Of a DNA stretch of 40,320 nucleotides, positions 1 through 8,146 are shown in pieces. This DNA is from Clostridiales bacterium UBA1390 (GTDB lineage Bacteria; Bacillota; Clostridia; Lachnospirales; Bianqueaceae): positions 13,078-53,397 of the forward strand of contig DBQQ01000024.1 in assembly GCA_002305315.1 (NCBI GenBank), in the 5' to 3' direction. The position numbers and the translations under genes were made by a program. How positions within the stretch are numbered: the first letter of the stretch is position 1; each line of letters opens with the position of its first letter. The notes beneath the pieces were generated by a model. The model did no database searches. It was not told the DNA's origin and was given only the letters and a program-made list of their open reading frames with translations.

Positions 1-152
1 ATACAGAATGAAAGAGTATGATCTCCTAAGGAGTTCCGTGAATGCACGGACTCCTTTTTCGTTTCCAGGACATTCCGTAAAGCCGAGAAATCCGGGGTTT
101 TTCTCATTAGTCCAGCTGAGAGATGATTTCTCATCTATTTTGCAACGACCCC
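1..152. repeat. Small non-coding MITE-like repeat, copy A (partial, cut by window start)
   Basis: This is the reverse complement of most of the repeat at 20699-20951, nearly base for base. It ends at TTTTGCAACGACCCC, close to the inverted complement of the far end of copy B (GGGGCTGTTGCAAAAT), so the element has terminal inverted repeats. It carries a strong hairpin (AAGGAGTTCCGTG at about 29-41 pairing with CACGGACTCCTTT at about 45-57) and a second one built on GAGAAA/TTTCTC at about 85-110. Compared with copy B it lacks 64 bp bounded by the direct repeat GAGAAATCC. There is no coding potential. The other end lies outside the window. Confidence 0.75.
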
Positions 153-191
153 TTTTCTTTTGAGGACCACCATTCCAGAAATTGGGAGCCA

Positions 192-218
192 ATCGAGATT
201 CAGAATTTTGCTCTCGAT
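192..218 (-). terminator. Weak hairpin after the acetyltransferase gene
   Basis: ATCGAGA and TCTCGAT form a 7-bp perfect inverted repeat with a 13-nt loop just downstream of the minus-strand stop codon. There is no clear U-run, so this is only a possible terminator. Confidence 0.3.
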
Positions 219-226
219 AGATTACT

Positions 227-871
227 TTACTGGACAGGCGGCTCTGCAGCATCGGAATAATCAAGGAAAGACGGATCTATTCGATGTTCTCGAAAATAAT
301 ACTCTCGATCATGTGCGCCGATAGGACGTAAAACATGACAGGGATTACCGACAGCTACAATGCTGGAAGGTAAATCCTTAGTCACAATGCTTCCGGCACC
401 GACTACGGTATGATCGCCAATCGTAACGCCGGGTAGGATGATGGCACCGGCCCCGATCCAGCAATTGCGGCCGATGTGGACAGGCATGTTGTACTGGTAG
501 TTTTTCTCACGCAATTCGGGAAGAAGAGGATGTCCCGCGGTGGCGATGGTCACATTAGGACCAATCATGGTATGGTCACCCACATAAATATGAGTATCAT
601 CGACCAGAGTCAAGTTGAAATTGGCATATACGTGATTGCCAAAATGTACATGGTATCCACCCCAATTGGAACGGAGAGGAGGTTCAATGTAGCAGCCTTC
701 TCCGATCTGTGCAAACATCTCCTGGAGTAAAGCCGCTCGTTTTTCAGATTCATGGGGACGTGTCGCATTATATTCATAGAGACGTTCCAGGCATTCCTGC
801 TGAAGAGAAACAATTTCGGGATCATCGGGGAGATAGAGTTCTCCCGTATGCAAACGTTCTTTCATACTCAT
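227..871 (-). CDS. Hexapeptide-repeat sugar O-acetyltransferase (maltose/galactoside acetyltransferase family)
   Basis: This 214-aa cytoplasmic protein belongs to the Maa/LacA/NodL family, which moves an acetyl group from acetyl-CoA to a sugar hydroxyl. The N-terminal helix-rich cap (about residues 1-60) is followed by a left-handed beta-helix with hexapeptide repeats (about 75-190). The TAGHPL motif supplies the likely catalytic His at about residue 114, close to the position in LacA. Length is usual for the family. An upstream TTG at 880 is in frame, but the ATG at 871 is preferred because GAAGG lies about 9 nt before it. The gene is divergent from the ABC exporter operon. Its real acceptor sugar cannot be read from sequence; these enzymes are often treated as sugar detoxifiers. 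Confidence 0.9.
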   Translation of the reverse strand: MSMKERLHTGELYLPDDPEIVSLQQECLERLYEYNATRPHESEKRAALLQEMFAQIGEGCYIEPPLRSNWGGYHVHFGNHVYANFNLTLVDDTHIYVGDHTMIGPNVTIATAGHPLLPELREKNYQYNMPVHIGRNCWIGAGAIILPGVTIGDHTVVGAGSIVTKDLPSSIVAVGNPCHVLRPIGAHDREYYFREHRIDPSFLDYSDAAEPPVQ

Positions 872-907
872 GAAATACAACCTTCTTTCTTATATGAGAT
901 CAGATAC

Positions 908-935
908 AGTATAGTACAAAGACTGCGTGAAACAA
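908..935 (-). promoter_or_regulatory. Putative promoter of the acetyltransferase gene
   Basis: On the minus strand TTGTTT and TATACT are separated by 16 bp. The -10 lies about 37 bp upstream of the chosen start. It is divergent from the exporter-operon promoter. Confidence 0.45.
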
Positions 936-958
936 ATAGGAAAATATACAACAGTATC

Positions 959-987
959 TTGCGTTACGAGGTACTATATGTTATACT
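959..987 (+). promoter_or_regulatory. Sigma-A-like promoter of the ABC exporter operon
   Basis: TTGCGT, a 17-bp spacer and TATACT lie about 50 bp upstream of the first exporter gene, which has a GGGGG ribosome site. Confidence 0.65.
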
Positions 988-1037
988 GTTCTTAGCAGGA
1001 AGCACTCAGAACATATTGGAAGAATGGGGGCGAGATC

Positions 1038-2696
1038 ATGAAGGAATATGGATTGAAGTGGATATGGAAACAGACTAGGGGGACTCGAGGATATCTTCTT
1101 CTGCTATCCCTCGCCGGAATCGCGATGGGAGTCGTTAATATGGGAATGACTACAGTGCTGATGAATCTGGTGAATATCGCGGCGGGAAATCTGGAACAAT
1201 CCATTGGAAGGAATGTGATTTGGGCTATTTTCTTTCTGGGATTAGAAGGGCTCATGGGACTCATGACCATGGTCGCGTATCGAATGGCGGTGAATCAGAC
1301 AGGGAAACGTATGCGAGGGGAACTGGAAAATCGTATATATCACGCTTCGTTACTTGCACTGCAGAAAAAACACGTAGGAGAATATATGACATATTTAACA
1401 GCGGATGTGGAGCATGTGGCGGATTGTATTCCATCTATTTTGAGGAAGACGGTGTCGAATGGACTCACAACGATTTTAGCGCTTGTGTATCTGTTCTTTT
1501 TGAATTGGAAGATGGCCTTGATTCTGATCTGTGTTGTTCCGTTGCTGATCTTTTGTGTCGCTGTCTTCTCACCGATTGTACAGAAGATGAGTAAAGCGGA
1601 TAAGGAAAATGAGGAGAGGATTCGGGTCTATCTTCAGGAAATCTTAGATAAGATTTTGATTCTAAAGACATGTACAATGGGAAGAATATTGGGACAGAAG
1701 ACAGACCAGCTTTTAGATCGAAAGGTGGAGAGCGCCAGAAGATTAGGCGTGGCCGAGGGAGGTTCCTCTTTCCTGAATAATGTTCTTGGCACATCTATGA
1801 TGATGATCGCGATGGCTGGCGGTGCGTATTTTGTGGTACAGGGAGAACTGGAGGTAGGAGCCCTGATTGGGGTTGTACAATTATCCAATTATATCATCTG
1901 GCCGTTTACTGCTTTAGGGGACGTGATCTCAAAAGCCAATCAGTCGATCGTATCCGCTAGAAGACTACGTGTTATTTATGAATTGGAGCAGGAAAAAACA
2001 GTATATGAGAGGAAACTTATTAAGAATCAAGAGAAGATTCAAAGTGTGGAGGTCAAAAATCTTTCTTTTGCCTATGGAGACTCCAGGGTACTTCAGCAGG
2101 TGAATGCAAGTTTCCCAGCGGGAAACATCTCAGCGATTGTGGGAGAAAGTGGGAGTGGAAAAAGTACACTGCTTAAGGTAATTTCCGGTTTATATATCCC
2201 GACGAATGGCGGGGTGTATCTGCATATGGGAGACTCTGAAACGAACATACAGAAGATAGGATGCGGATATTGCGCGTATGTACCACCTGACCAGTTGATT
2301 TTTCGAGATACAGTGGCGGGAAACATCTGTATGGCGCAATCTAGGGATGATGAAAAAATGACACAGTGCGCGAAAATGGCAAATATCTGGGAATATATTA
2401 AAGGCCTGGATCAGGGATTTGAGACATGGATCGGAGACGGAGAACAGGCGATGTCCAGTGGACAGATGCAGAGAATCGCGATTGCTCGTGCGCTTTATCA
2501 AGGAAAAAAGGTGATGTTGTTCGATGAACCCACAGCAAATCTAGATGAAGAATCGATTCAAATCTTCATACGTACGTTGCAGAATATTGCGAAAGAATAC
2601 ATCTGTATTGTGGCAACACATGACAAAAGAGTACAGCAGATCTGTCAAACGATCTATGAGGTAAGGAATGGTGAAGCGGGGAGAATAAGATCATGA
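1038..2696 (+). CDS. ABC exporter half-transporter 1 (membrane domain fused to ATPase)
   Basis: This 552-aa protein has an N-terminal six-helix exporter domain (about residues 15-300) and a C-terminal nucleotide-binding domain. Walker A GESGSGKST is at 369-377, the signature reads MSSGQ near 471, Walker B is VMLFDEPTANLD near 495, and the switch His is in VATHDK. Two positions are unusual. The signature lacks the first Gly of LSGGQ, and the Q-loop reads VPPDQ where VPQD is normal. This suggests one weakened ATP site, as in heterodimeric exporters. It is the first of three exporter genes and its stop overlaps the next start (ATGA). Substrate unknown; peptide, lipid or drug export are all possible. 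Confidence 0.88.
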   Translation: MKEYGLKWIWKQTRGTRGYLLLLSLAGIAMGVVNMGMTTVLMNLVNIAAGNLEQSIGRNVIWAIFFLGLEGLMGLMTMVAYRMAVNQTGKRMRGELENRIYHASLLALQKKHVGEYMTYLTADVEHVADCIPSILRKTVSNGLTTILALVYLFFLNWKMALILICVVPLLIFCVAVFSPIVQKMSKADKENEERIRVYLQEILDKILILKTCTMGRILGQKTDQLLDRKVESARRLGVAEGGSSFLNNVLGTSMMMIAMAGGAYFVVQGELEVGALIGVVQLSNYIIWPFTALGDVISKANQSIVSARRLRVIYELEQEKTVYERKLIKNQEKIQSVEVKNLSFAYGDSRVLQQVNASFPAGNISAIVGESGSGKSTLLKVISGLYIPTNGGVYLHMGDSETNIQKIGCGYCAYVPPDQLIFRDTVAGNICMAQSRDDEKMTQCAKMANIWEYIKGLDQGFETWIGDGEQAMSSGQMQRIAIARALYQGKKVMLFDEPTANLDEESIQIFIRTLQNIAKEYICIVATHDKRVQQICQTIYEVRNGEAGRIRS

Positions 2697-4450
2697 AAAA
2701 CAATATTCTATATGTCTTGAAAAAAACGTGGAAGTACGAGAAAGCGATTCTGGGGATCTTGGGATTGCAGACTCTCGTAGGGGTATTCGTACCGTGGATC
2801 AGTATGTATTTGCCAGTTGTGGTACTGGATGGAATCTCCGGGCAAATCACGAGGAACATGTTATGGTTTGGAGTCGCGGGACTTATTGTATTGCTGACGA
2901 GCTGCAATATTGTTCGTGCTTATGTGGATGCCAGTTATGATACGCATCTCATGAATAATAAGATTCATTATTTAGCGGATTTATTTCGCAAGAATATGGA
3001 ATTAGACTATGCTTACATAGAAAGTAAGGAGGGACAAAACCGATTTCAGTATGTATTACATACTTTAACGAATGACGCGCTGGGTATCACCGGAATGCTC
3101 ACGAGACTGGGACAACTTTGGAGCAGTGTCCTAAGCATTGTCTTGTATGTGGGAATGGTTGCGGCGCTTGATATATGGGTCGTAACGATTCTGATTTTCA
3201 CATCTGTGATACACCTTATATTTGTGAATCTTTTTTTAAAAAGACTGCATCATCAGAAGGAAGAAGGGGTGGATATAGAAAGAAAGATAAACTATCTGTT
3301 TTCCTACATCCAGAGCGAGAAGAGTCATAAAGATATCAAACTATATGCTATGCAAGATTGGCTGAGAGGCAAGATACATGCGTTAATACATGAACGTATA
3401 CGATGGGCTCAGCAGCTTACCTATTATAATGTCTATATTGGTATCTCCGACACGGTATTGTTGATTCTACGTGATGCCCTGGCATATTATTGCATCTTTC
3501 AGGGGTTATTCACACATCAATTAGGTATCTCAGAATTTACTTTTTACTTTAGTGCGATTACGGGGTTTTCGGCATTTATATCTAAATTGTCAACGAGTAT
3601 CGCTTATATATCGCAGAGAAGTCGGGAAGTCGATGCATTTCGAGAGTACATGGAATTACCAGTGATGAAGGGGAAGGAAGCGTTGTCCCAAGATCACATT
3701 CCGCAGTTGGAACTTCAGCATGTGTCGTTTCGATATCATGAAGAGGGCGCAGAGATTTTGAAGGATATCAACATGATATGGAAGCCGAGAGAGAAGATTG
3801 CGTTAGTGGGAGAGAATGGAGCTGGCAAATCCACGCTGGTGAAACTATTGTGCGGGTTATATCAACCTACTTCGGGAAAGATTTTGGTGGATGGCAAGGA
3901 ACTTGCGCCGGAAGAACTGCAAACTTATTTCGCGGTGGCCTTTCAGGACATCCATATTCTTCCGATGACGGCGGCGGAAAACATAGCATTTGATCAGATG
4001 CCGCAAGCGGAAAAAGCAGTGCAGACATGTATTCGAAAGGTCGGATTAGAAGAGACTTTTCCAGATGTCAACACACCAGTTACGAAACTATTGCACAAAG
4101 AGGGAAAGGTGCTTTCCGGTGGTCAGGAACAACGACTCATTCTGGCGAGAACGCTGTACCGACTCATGTATCAGGGAGCCACCCTGCTATTGTTGGATGA
4201 ACCGACCGCAGCATTGGATCCGTTGGCAGAGCAAGCGTTTTACCGGCAGTATGAACAGATGACGGAGGACAGGAGCGCCATCTTCATCTCACATAGATTG
4301 GCTTCGACACAATTTTGTGATCGTGTGCTTGTTCTGAAAGAAGGGAGAATTATAGAAGAAGGTACGCATCAGGAACTATTGGCGAAGAAAGGATATTACG
4401 AGGAAATGTTTACGATTCAGAGCCAATATTATAAAGGGGGTACAGTATGA
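2693..4450 (+). CDS. ABC exporter half-transporter 2 (membrane domain fused to ATPase)
   Basis: This 585-aa protein has an exporter membrane domain (about 1-310) and an ATPase domain with Walker A GENGAGKST (373-381), signature LSGGQ, Walker B TLLLLDEPTAALD and switch His in ISHRLAS. The Q-loop Gln is present (AVAFQD). All catalytic positions look intact, in contrast to the gene before it. It starts inside the stop of half-transporter 1 with a 4-bp overlap and ends with a 4-bp overlap onto half-transporter 3, so the three are translationally coupled. It probably pairs with one of its neighbours in a heterodimer. Substrate not identifiable. Confidence 0.9.
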   Translation: MKNNILYVLKKTWKYEKAILGILGLQTLVGVFVPWISMYLPVVVLDGISGQITRNMLWFGVAGLIVLLTSCNIVRAYVDASYDTHLMNNKIHYLADLFRKNMELDYAYIESKEGQNRFQYVLHTLTNDALGITGMLTRLGQLWSSVLSIVLYVGMVAALDIWVVTILIFTSVIHLIFVNLFLKRLHHQKEEGVDIERKINYLFSYIQSEKSHKDIKLYAMQDWLRGKIHALIHERIRWAQQLTYYNVYIGISDTVLLILRDALAYYCIFQGLFTHQLGISEFTFYFSAITGFSAFISKLSTSIAYISQRSREVDAFREYMELPVMKGKEALSQDHIPQLELQHVSFRYHEEGAEILKDINMIWKPREKIALVGENGAGKSTLVKLLCGLYQPTSGKILVDGKELAPEELQTYFAVAFQDIHILPMTAAENIAFDQMPQAEKAVQTCIRKVGLEETFPDVNTPVTKLLHKEGKVLSGGQEQRLILARTLYRLMYQGATLLLLDEPTAALDPLAEQAFYRQYEQMTEDRSAIFISHRLASTQFCDRVLVLKEGRIIEEGTHQELLAKKGYYEEMFTIQSQYYKGGTV

Positions 4451-6261
4451 AGAATATAGTATACGCACTGAAAATCCTCTTTCGAATCACACCGATACTG
4501 GTAGTGCTGCTGGTGATTATCAACGTATTATCTGCGGGGCAACCCTTTATCAATTTAATCTTCTCACAGCGTATCATTGATTCCTATCTTGCAGATGCCA
4601 ATTGGGACACGTTAATTGGATACGCAATATGGGCGATAGTCTTAAATGCAGGCATCGTACTGGGAAAAGCGTTGCTGAATCGCTGGCAGGAAATTCTTTT
4701 TACACAATTCGAATTGCGTTTTGAAGAGAAACTGAGAGTACATCAGATGAATTATTCTCTGGAAGATATAACGTCAAATCGAGTACAGGAGGCACAGCGC
4801 AGTATAGAACAGGCGAAAATGAGAGGGTTTCAGTTTGAAACACTGATTCCACGAATACAGAGCCTTATACAGGGATTTTTTAGCCTGTGCTTCGCCTTTG
4901 CGACGTTCATACAGGTCTTCAGCTTGGGAGAAAAGAATGCAGTGCCATCATTCTGGACCGGACCGTTCCCGTTGGTTCTGATTCTTACGCTATCAGCAGG
5001 CCTTTCGATCATTTCTTTTCGAATGCAGGCGAAGAAGAATCATCAGATTACGAAATTAAATCAGGAGGCAAATGCAGCGAATGGCAGCGCGTTTGCCTAT
5101 ATGCAGTTAATATCAGACTATCATTTTGGAAAAGAGATTCGTCTGTACGGATTGCGGGAGTTCCTATGCAATGCGTTTGAGAAGTTATGGAGTTCATCAA
5201 TAGGATATCGTCTCATGCAGAAACTGGGGAAGGAGAAGGCACTTATTCCATGCATGACAGCTTTGTGCAATGGGATACTGGATCTATGTATTTACGGGCT
5301 TGCGATCATGAAAGCTTTACATGGAGAAATCAGTACAGGTATGGTCTTAGTCTATATCAGTAGTATTCGTATTTTTACACAGGCAGTTCTGGGAGTAGTG
5401 AATACGATGGGAGAAATGCTTGGATTTGGAGAATTGCTGGAGCCTTACTTCACATTATTGGAGATTCCGGAAGAACAGGAAGAACAGGAGAAAGAGGAGT
5501 TCCTTCCTCAAAAACCATACATCCTGGAAGTTCAGAATGTGTATTTTCGGTATCCGGATACCAAAGAATGGGTGCTTCAGAACGTGTCCTGTACCTTTAG
5601 ACAGGGAGAGGCTACAGCTGTTGTGGGAATCAATGGCTCGGGTAAAAGTACACTCATCAAGCTATTATGTCGTTTCTATGAACCACAAAAAGGATGTATT
5701 CGTTTAAATGGAATTGACATTCGTCATATTCCTTTGGTACAATATAGGCGGCTGATCAGCGCTGTCTTTCAAGATTTTTCTTTACCCGCATTGTCGATGG
5801 GGGAAGTGATTGCCTGTAATGCGCAGTATGACGCAGCGAAGGTCAGAGAGATGCTTGCAAGAGTGGGATTAGATTGCTGGATGCAAGATAAGGACGTAAC
5901 CATGGAAACCGCTTTATATAAACAGTATGATGGAGCGGGGGTGGAAATCTCAGGCGGTGAGGGGCAAAAGGTCGCAATCGCCAGAGCCCTATATCAGAAT
6001 GGACCTTGTATGATTTTGGATGAGCCAACGGCAGCCCTAGACCCGCGAACGGAAGCAGAAGTCTATGAGAGTTTCCACCGTATTACGCCGGATCGCATGG
6101 TGATCTTCATTTCCCATCGATTATCCAGTTGTCGGTTCTGTCGGCAGATTTTGGTGTTCGATCATGGAAGACTTATACAAAGCGGAAACCATAAGGCATT
6201 GATCGAGCAGGATGGCATGTATAAGACGCTCTGGCAGGCACAGGCACAGTTCTATCAATAA
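4447..6261 (+). CDS. ABC exporter half-transporter 3 (membrane domain fused to ATPase)
   Basis: This 604-aa protein is built like the two before it. It has a membrane domain (about 1-340) and an ATPase domain with Walker A GINGSGKST (394-402), a signature written ISGGEGQ, Walker B CMILDEPTAALD and ISHRLSS. The Q-loop Gln is present in SAVFQD. It closely resembles half-transporter 2 in the C-terminal part, where both have an SHRL followed by an FC pair and end in a Gln/Tyr-rich tail, so these two may form the active pair or may descend from a duplication. The start overlaps the previous stop by 4 bp. Confidence 0.9.
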   Translation: MKNIVYALKILFRITPILVVLLVIINVLSAGQPFINLIFSQRIIDSYLADANWDTLIGYAIWAIVLNAGIVLGKALLNRWQEILFTQFELRFEEKLRVHQMNYSLEDITSNRVQEAQRSIEQAKMRGFQFETLIPRIQSLIQGFFSLCFAFATFIQVFSLGEKNAVPSFWTGPFPLVLILTLSAGLSIISFRMQAKKNHQITKLNQEANAANGSAFAYMQLISDYHFGKEIRLYGLREFLCNAFEKLWSSSIGYRLMQKLGKEKALIPCMTALCNGILDLCIYGLAIMKALHGEISTGMVLVYISSIRIFTQAVLGVVNTMGEMLGFGELLEPYFTLLEIPEEQEEQEKEEFLPQKPYILEVQNVYFRYPDTKEWVLQNVSCTFRQGEATAVVGINGSGKSTLIKLLCRFYEPQKGCIRLNGIDIRHIPLVQYRRLISAVFQDFSLPALSMGEVIACNAQYDAAKVREMLARVGLDCWMQDKDVTMETALYKQYDGAGVEISGGEGQKVAIARALYQNGPCMILDEPTAALDPRTEAEVYESFHRITPDRMVIFISHRLSSCRFCRQILVFDHGRLIQSGNHKALIEQDGMYKTLWQAQAQFYQ

Positions 6262-6274
6262 GAAGGGGAAATAT

Positions 6275-7441
6275 ATGTTACATCTGCTTTTAGCAATCAT
6301 CTATCTTTCGTTTATCAGTCTGGGATTGCCGGATGCGCTATTAGGGTCGGCCTGGCCCACGATGTATCCGGAGTTCGGCGTACCAGTCTCCTATATGGGG
6401 GCGATCTCCATGATCATATCCTTAGGAACGATTGTTTCTAGTCTGCAAAGCGACCGATTGACTCGAAAACTGGGGACAGGAAAGGTGACAGCCTTTAGTG
6501 TGGCCTGTACGGCGATTGCACTATTAGGTTTCTCCTTCGCACATTCCTTCTGGGAGCTCTGTCTATGGGCCATTCCCTATGGTTTGGGAGCAGGCAGCGT
6601 GGATGCGTCTCTGAATAATTATGTAGCGCTGCATTATAAGAGCCGTCATATGAGTTGGTTGCATTGCATGTGGGGGATTGGTGCAACGATAGGTCCTTAT
6701 ATTATGGGATATGCCCTGACCGGCGGGGCAGGATGGAACAGCGGTTTTCGTTATGTGGCATTCCTGCAGATGGCCCTGACGGTCATCTTGTTTATCAGTC
6801 TGCCGCTGTGGAAGGGTCAGTATATTCGGGTAGAGAGAAAAGGAGCTAAACCAGGAAAGGCATTATCTTTGCGGGAAATCTTCCAGATTCCGGGAGCGAA
6901 AGAAATCATGCTGTGCTTCTTCTGCTATTGTGGTATCGAGCAGACAGCAGGGCTCTGGGCCAGCAGTTTTCTGACGCTGCAGAAGGGAATCAGCGCGGAC
7001 ACGACAGCCAGCCTGGCCAGCATGTTCTATCTGGGGATCACATTGGGACGTGCAGTCTGCGGATTCATTACCTTTAAGCTGAATGACACGCAGATGATTC
7101 GATTGGGGCAGGGCATCATTGCCGTGGGCGTACTGGCCTTATTGTTACCGGGCCCCAACTTTGTCGCCATGGCAGGGCTGATTCTGATTGGACTAGGGTG
7201 TGCACCGATCTATCCCTGCATTATTCACTCCACACCGGCACATTTCGGAGAGGAAAAATCACAAGCGGTGATCGGTGTACAGATGGCTTGCGCGTATGTG
7301 GGATCTCTACTGCTTCCTCCGCTCTTCGGCCTGATCGCCAATCATATTTCGGCTGCCTGGCTGCCGGGTTATCTATTGGTGATCCTGGTACTGATGATCT
7401 GCATGCACGAGAAACTAGAAAGAAAAACAAGAAAAGCATAG
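6275..7441 (+). CDS. MFS transporter
   Basis: This 388-aa membrane protein of the major facilitator superfamily has about 12 hydrophobic segments across its whole length. The ATG at 6275 is chosen because AGAAGGGG lies directly upstream; a longer reading frame from 6212 would run into the previous gene. A hydrophilic loop near residues 185-200 divides the two six-helix halves. It follows the third exporter gene by 13 bp and precedes a terminator, so it is the last gene of the exporter operon. It resembles Bacillota MFS proteins of unknown substrate, and sugar or drug movement cannot be told apart here. Confidence 0.85.
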   Translation: MLHLLLAIIYLSFISLGLPDALLGSAWPTMYPEFGVPVSYMGAISMIISLGTIVSSLQSDRLTRKLGTGKVTAFSVACTAIALLGFSFAHSFWELCLWAIPYGLGAGSVDASLNNYVALHYKSRHMSWLHCMWGIGATIGPYIMGYALTGGAGWNSGFRYVAFLQMALTVILFISLPLWKGQYIRVERKGAKPGKALSLREIFQIPGAKEIMLCFFCYCGIEQTAGLWASSFLTLQKGISADTTASLASMFYLGITLGRAVCGFITFKLNDTQMIRLGQGIIAVGVLALLLPGPNFVAMAGLILIGLGCAPIYPCIIHSTPAHFGEEKSQAVIGVQMACAYVGSLLLPPLFGLIANHISAAWLPGYLLVILVLMICMHEKLERKTRKA

Positions 7442-7446
7442 TACGT

Positions 7447-7487
7447 GCAAAAAGAATCCGAATCGCGAGTTTCGGGTTCTTTTTTGC
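7447..7487 (+). terminator. Intrinsic terminator of the exporter operon
   Basis: AAAGAATCCGAA (7451-7462) pairs with TTCGGGTTCTTT (7471-7482) across an 8-nt loop, with one T.G wobble, followed by a T-run. It separates the exporter operon from the next promoter. Confidence 0.8.
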
Positions 7488-7505
7488 GAAAATAGAAAGA
7501 AAAGC

Positions 7506-7534
7506 TTGACGGTAAGGAAAAGATATGGTATAAA
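7506..7534 (+). promoter_or_regulatory. Promoter of the flavodoxin/iron-heme operon
   Basis: TTGACG, a 17-bp spacer and TATAAA form a strong sigma-A promoter. The first of two palindromic operators starts 7 bp after the -10, so a bound repressor would cover the transcription start. Confidence 0.8.
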
Positions 7535-7540
7535 TATGGA

Positions 7541-7558
7541 GGTTAGCCAAAACTAACC
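7541..7558. promoter_or_regulatory. Operator palindrome 1
   Basis: GGTTAG CCAAAA CTAACC is an inverted repeat with two 6-bp arms and a 6-bp spacer at the expected transcription start. With its second copy it shares the pattern GTTAGNCAARACTAACCAA. The arms recall boxes bound by DtxR/IdeR-type iron repressors, but the spacing differs and the regulator is an inference. Confidence 0.65.
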
Positions 7559-7594
7559 AACGGCGGCGATAAGCCGTCTATATAAGCGCACAAA

Positions 7595-7611
7595 GTTAGA
7601 CAAGACTAACC
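7595..7611. promoter_or_regulatory. Operator palindrome 2
   Basis: GTTAGACAAGACTAACC repeats operator 1 with two changes inside the spacer, 53 bp downstream of it (about five helical turns). It ends 18 bp before the flavodoxin start and touches the GAGAGGAGAGG ribosome site region. Confidence 0.65.
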
Positions 7612-7629
7612 AAAGAGAGGAGAGGAACG

Positions 7630-8145
7630 ATGAATACAATTCCGATTATTTTTTCCACGATTACGGGAAATGCGTACAAACTGGCGGCGGCTGTAGCAGA
7701 GGTTGTGCCAGATCATGTGGGCCCCTATAACATTCGTTATGTCAATGACGAAGTTATAGAGCGATTTGACACCTTTATTTTGTCCTATTGGTGCAATCAC
7801 GGTACGGCGGATGATGATACGATTGCGTTGATTCAGCGTATGCAGGGGAAGCGATTGATTCTGATCGGTACATTGGGGGCGGCGAGAGAATCTAAACATG
7901 GACAGGATGTATATCGAAGGGTGTGTGAGCTCGCGAATGAGAATAATGTGCTATTAGGACATTATCTGTGCCGCGGCAGCATTGATCTGCGGCGTACAGC
8001 AAGAAGACTACGCATACCGGAGGGGCAGAAGGGGCATTTGTCTCTGGAAAGATTCGAGCGGCAGAAGGAGTCTCTGGGCCATCCGAACGAGCAGGAACTG
8101 GAAGCCGCCAGGGAAGCAGTACGGCAGTTCCTGACGGAAGCATAA
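7630..8145 (+). CDS. Flavodoxin-like protein, candidate partner in anaerobic heme handling (HmuF-like)
   Basis: This 171-aa cytoplasmic protein has a flavodoxin-type phosphate-binding loop near the N-terminus (STITGNAYKLA, residues about 9-19) and an alternating strand/helix pattern, including a YWCNHGTADDD stretch (about 54-64) and an ILIGTLGA strand. FMN binding is expected. It is the first gene of an operon with a FecCD-type importer and a HemN-like radical SAM protein. In Fusobacterium a flavodoxin of such an operon (HmuF) reduces the anaerobilin produced by radical SAM heme cleavage; a similar role is inferred here from context only. The C-terminal half (from about 110) is charged and helical. 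It could instead be a general reductant for imported ferric iron. Confidence 0.75.
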   Translation: MNTIPIIFSTITGNAYKLAAAVAEVVPDHVGPYNIRYVNDEVIERFDTFILSYWCNHGTADDDTIALIQRMQGKRLILIGTLGAARESKHGQDVYRRVCELANENNVLLGHYLCRGSIDLRRTARRLRIPEGQKGHLSLERFERQKESLGHPNEQELEAAREAVRQFLTEA

Positions 8146-8146
8146 A

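Noticed and set aside
7561..7594. Small hairpin ACGGC/GCCGT between the two operators, considered as a riboswitch
   Set aside because: Only a 5-bp stem, no match to a riboswitch core that I recognise.
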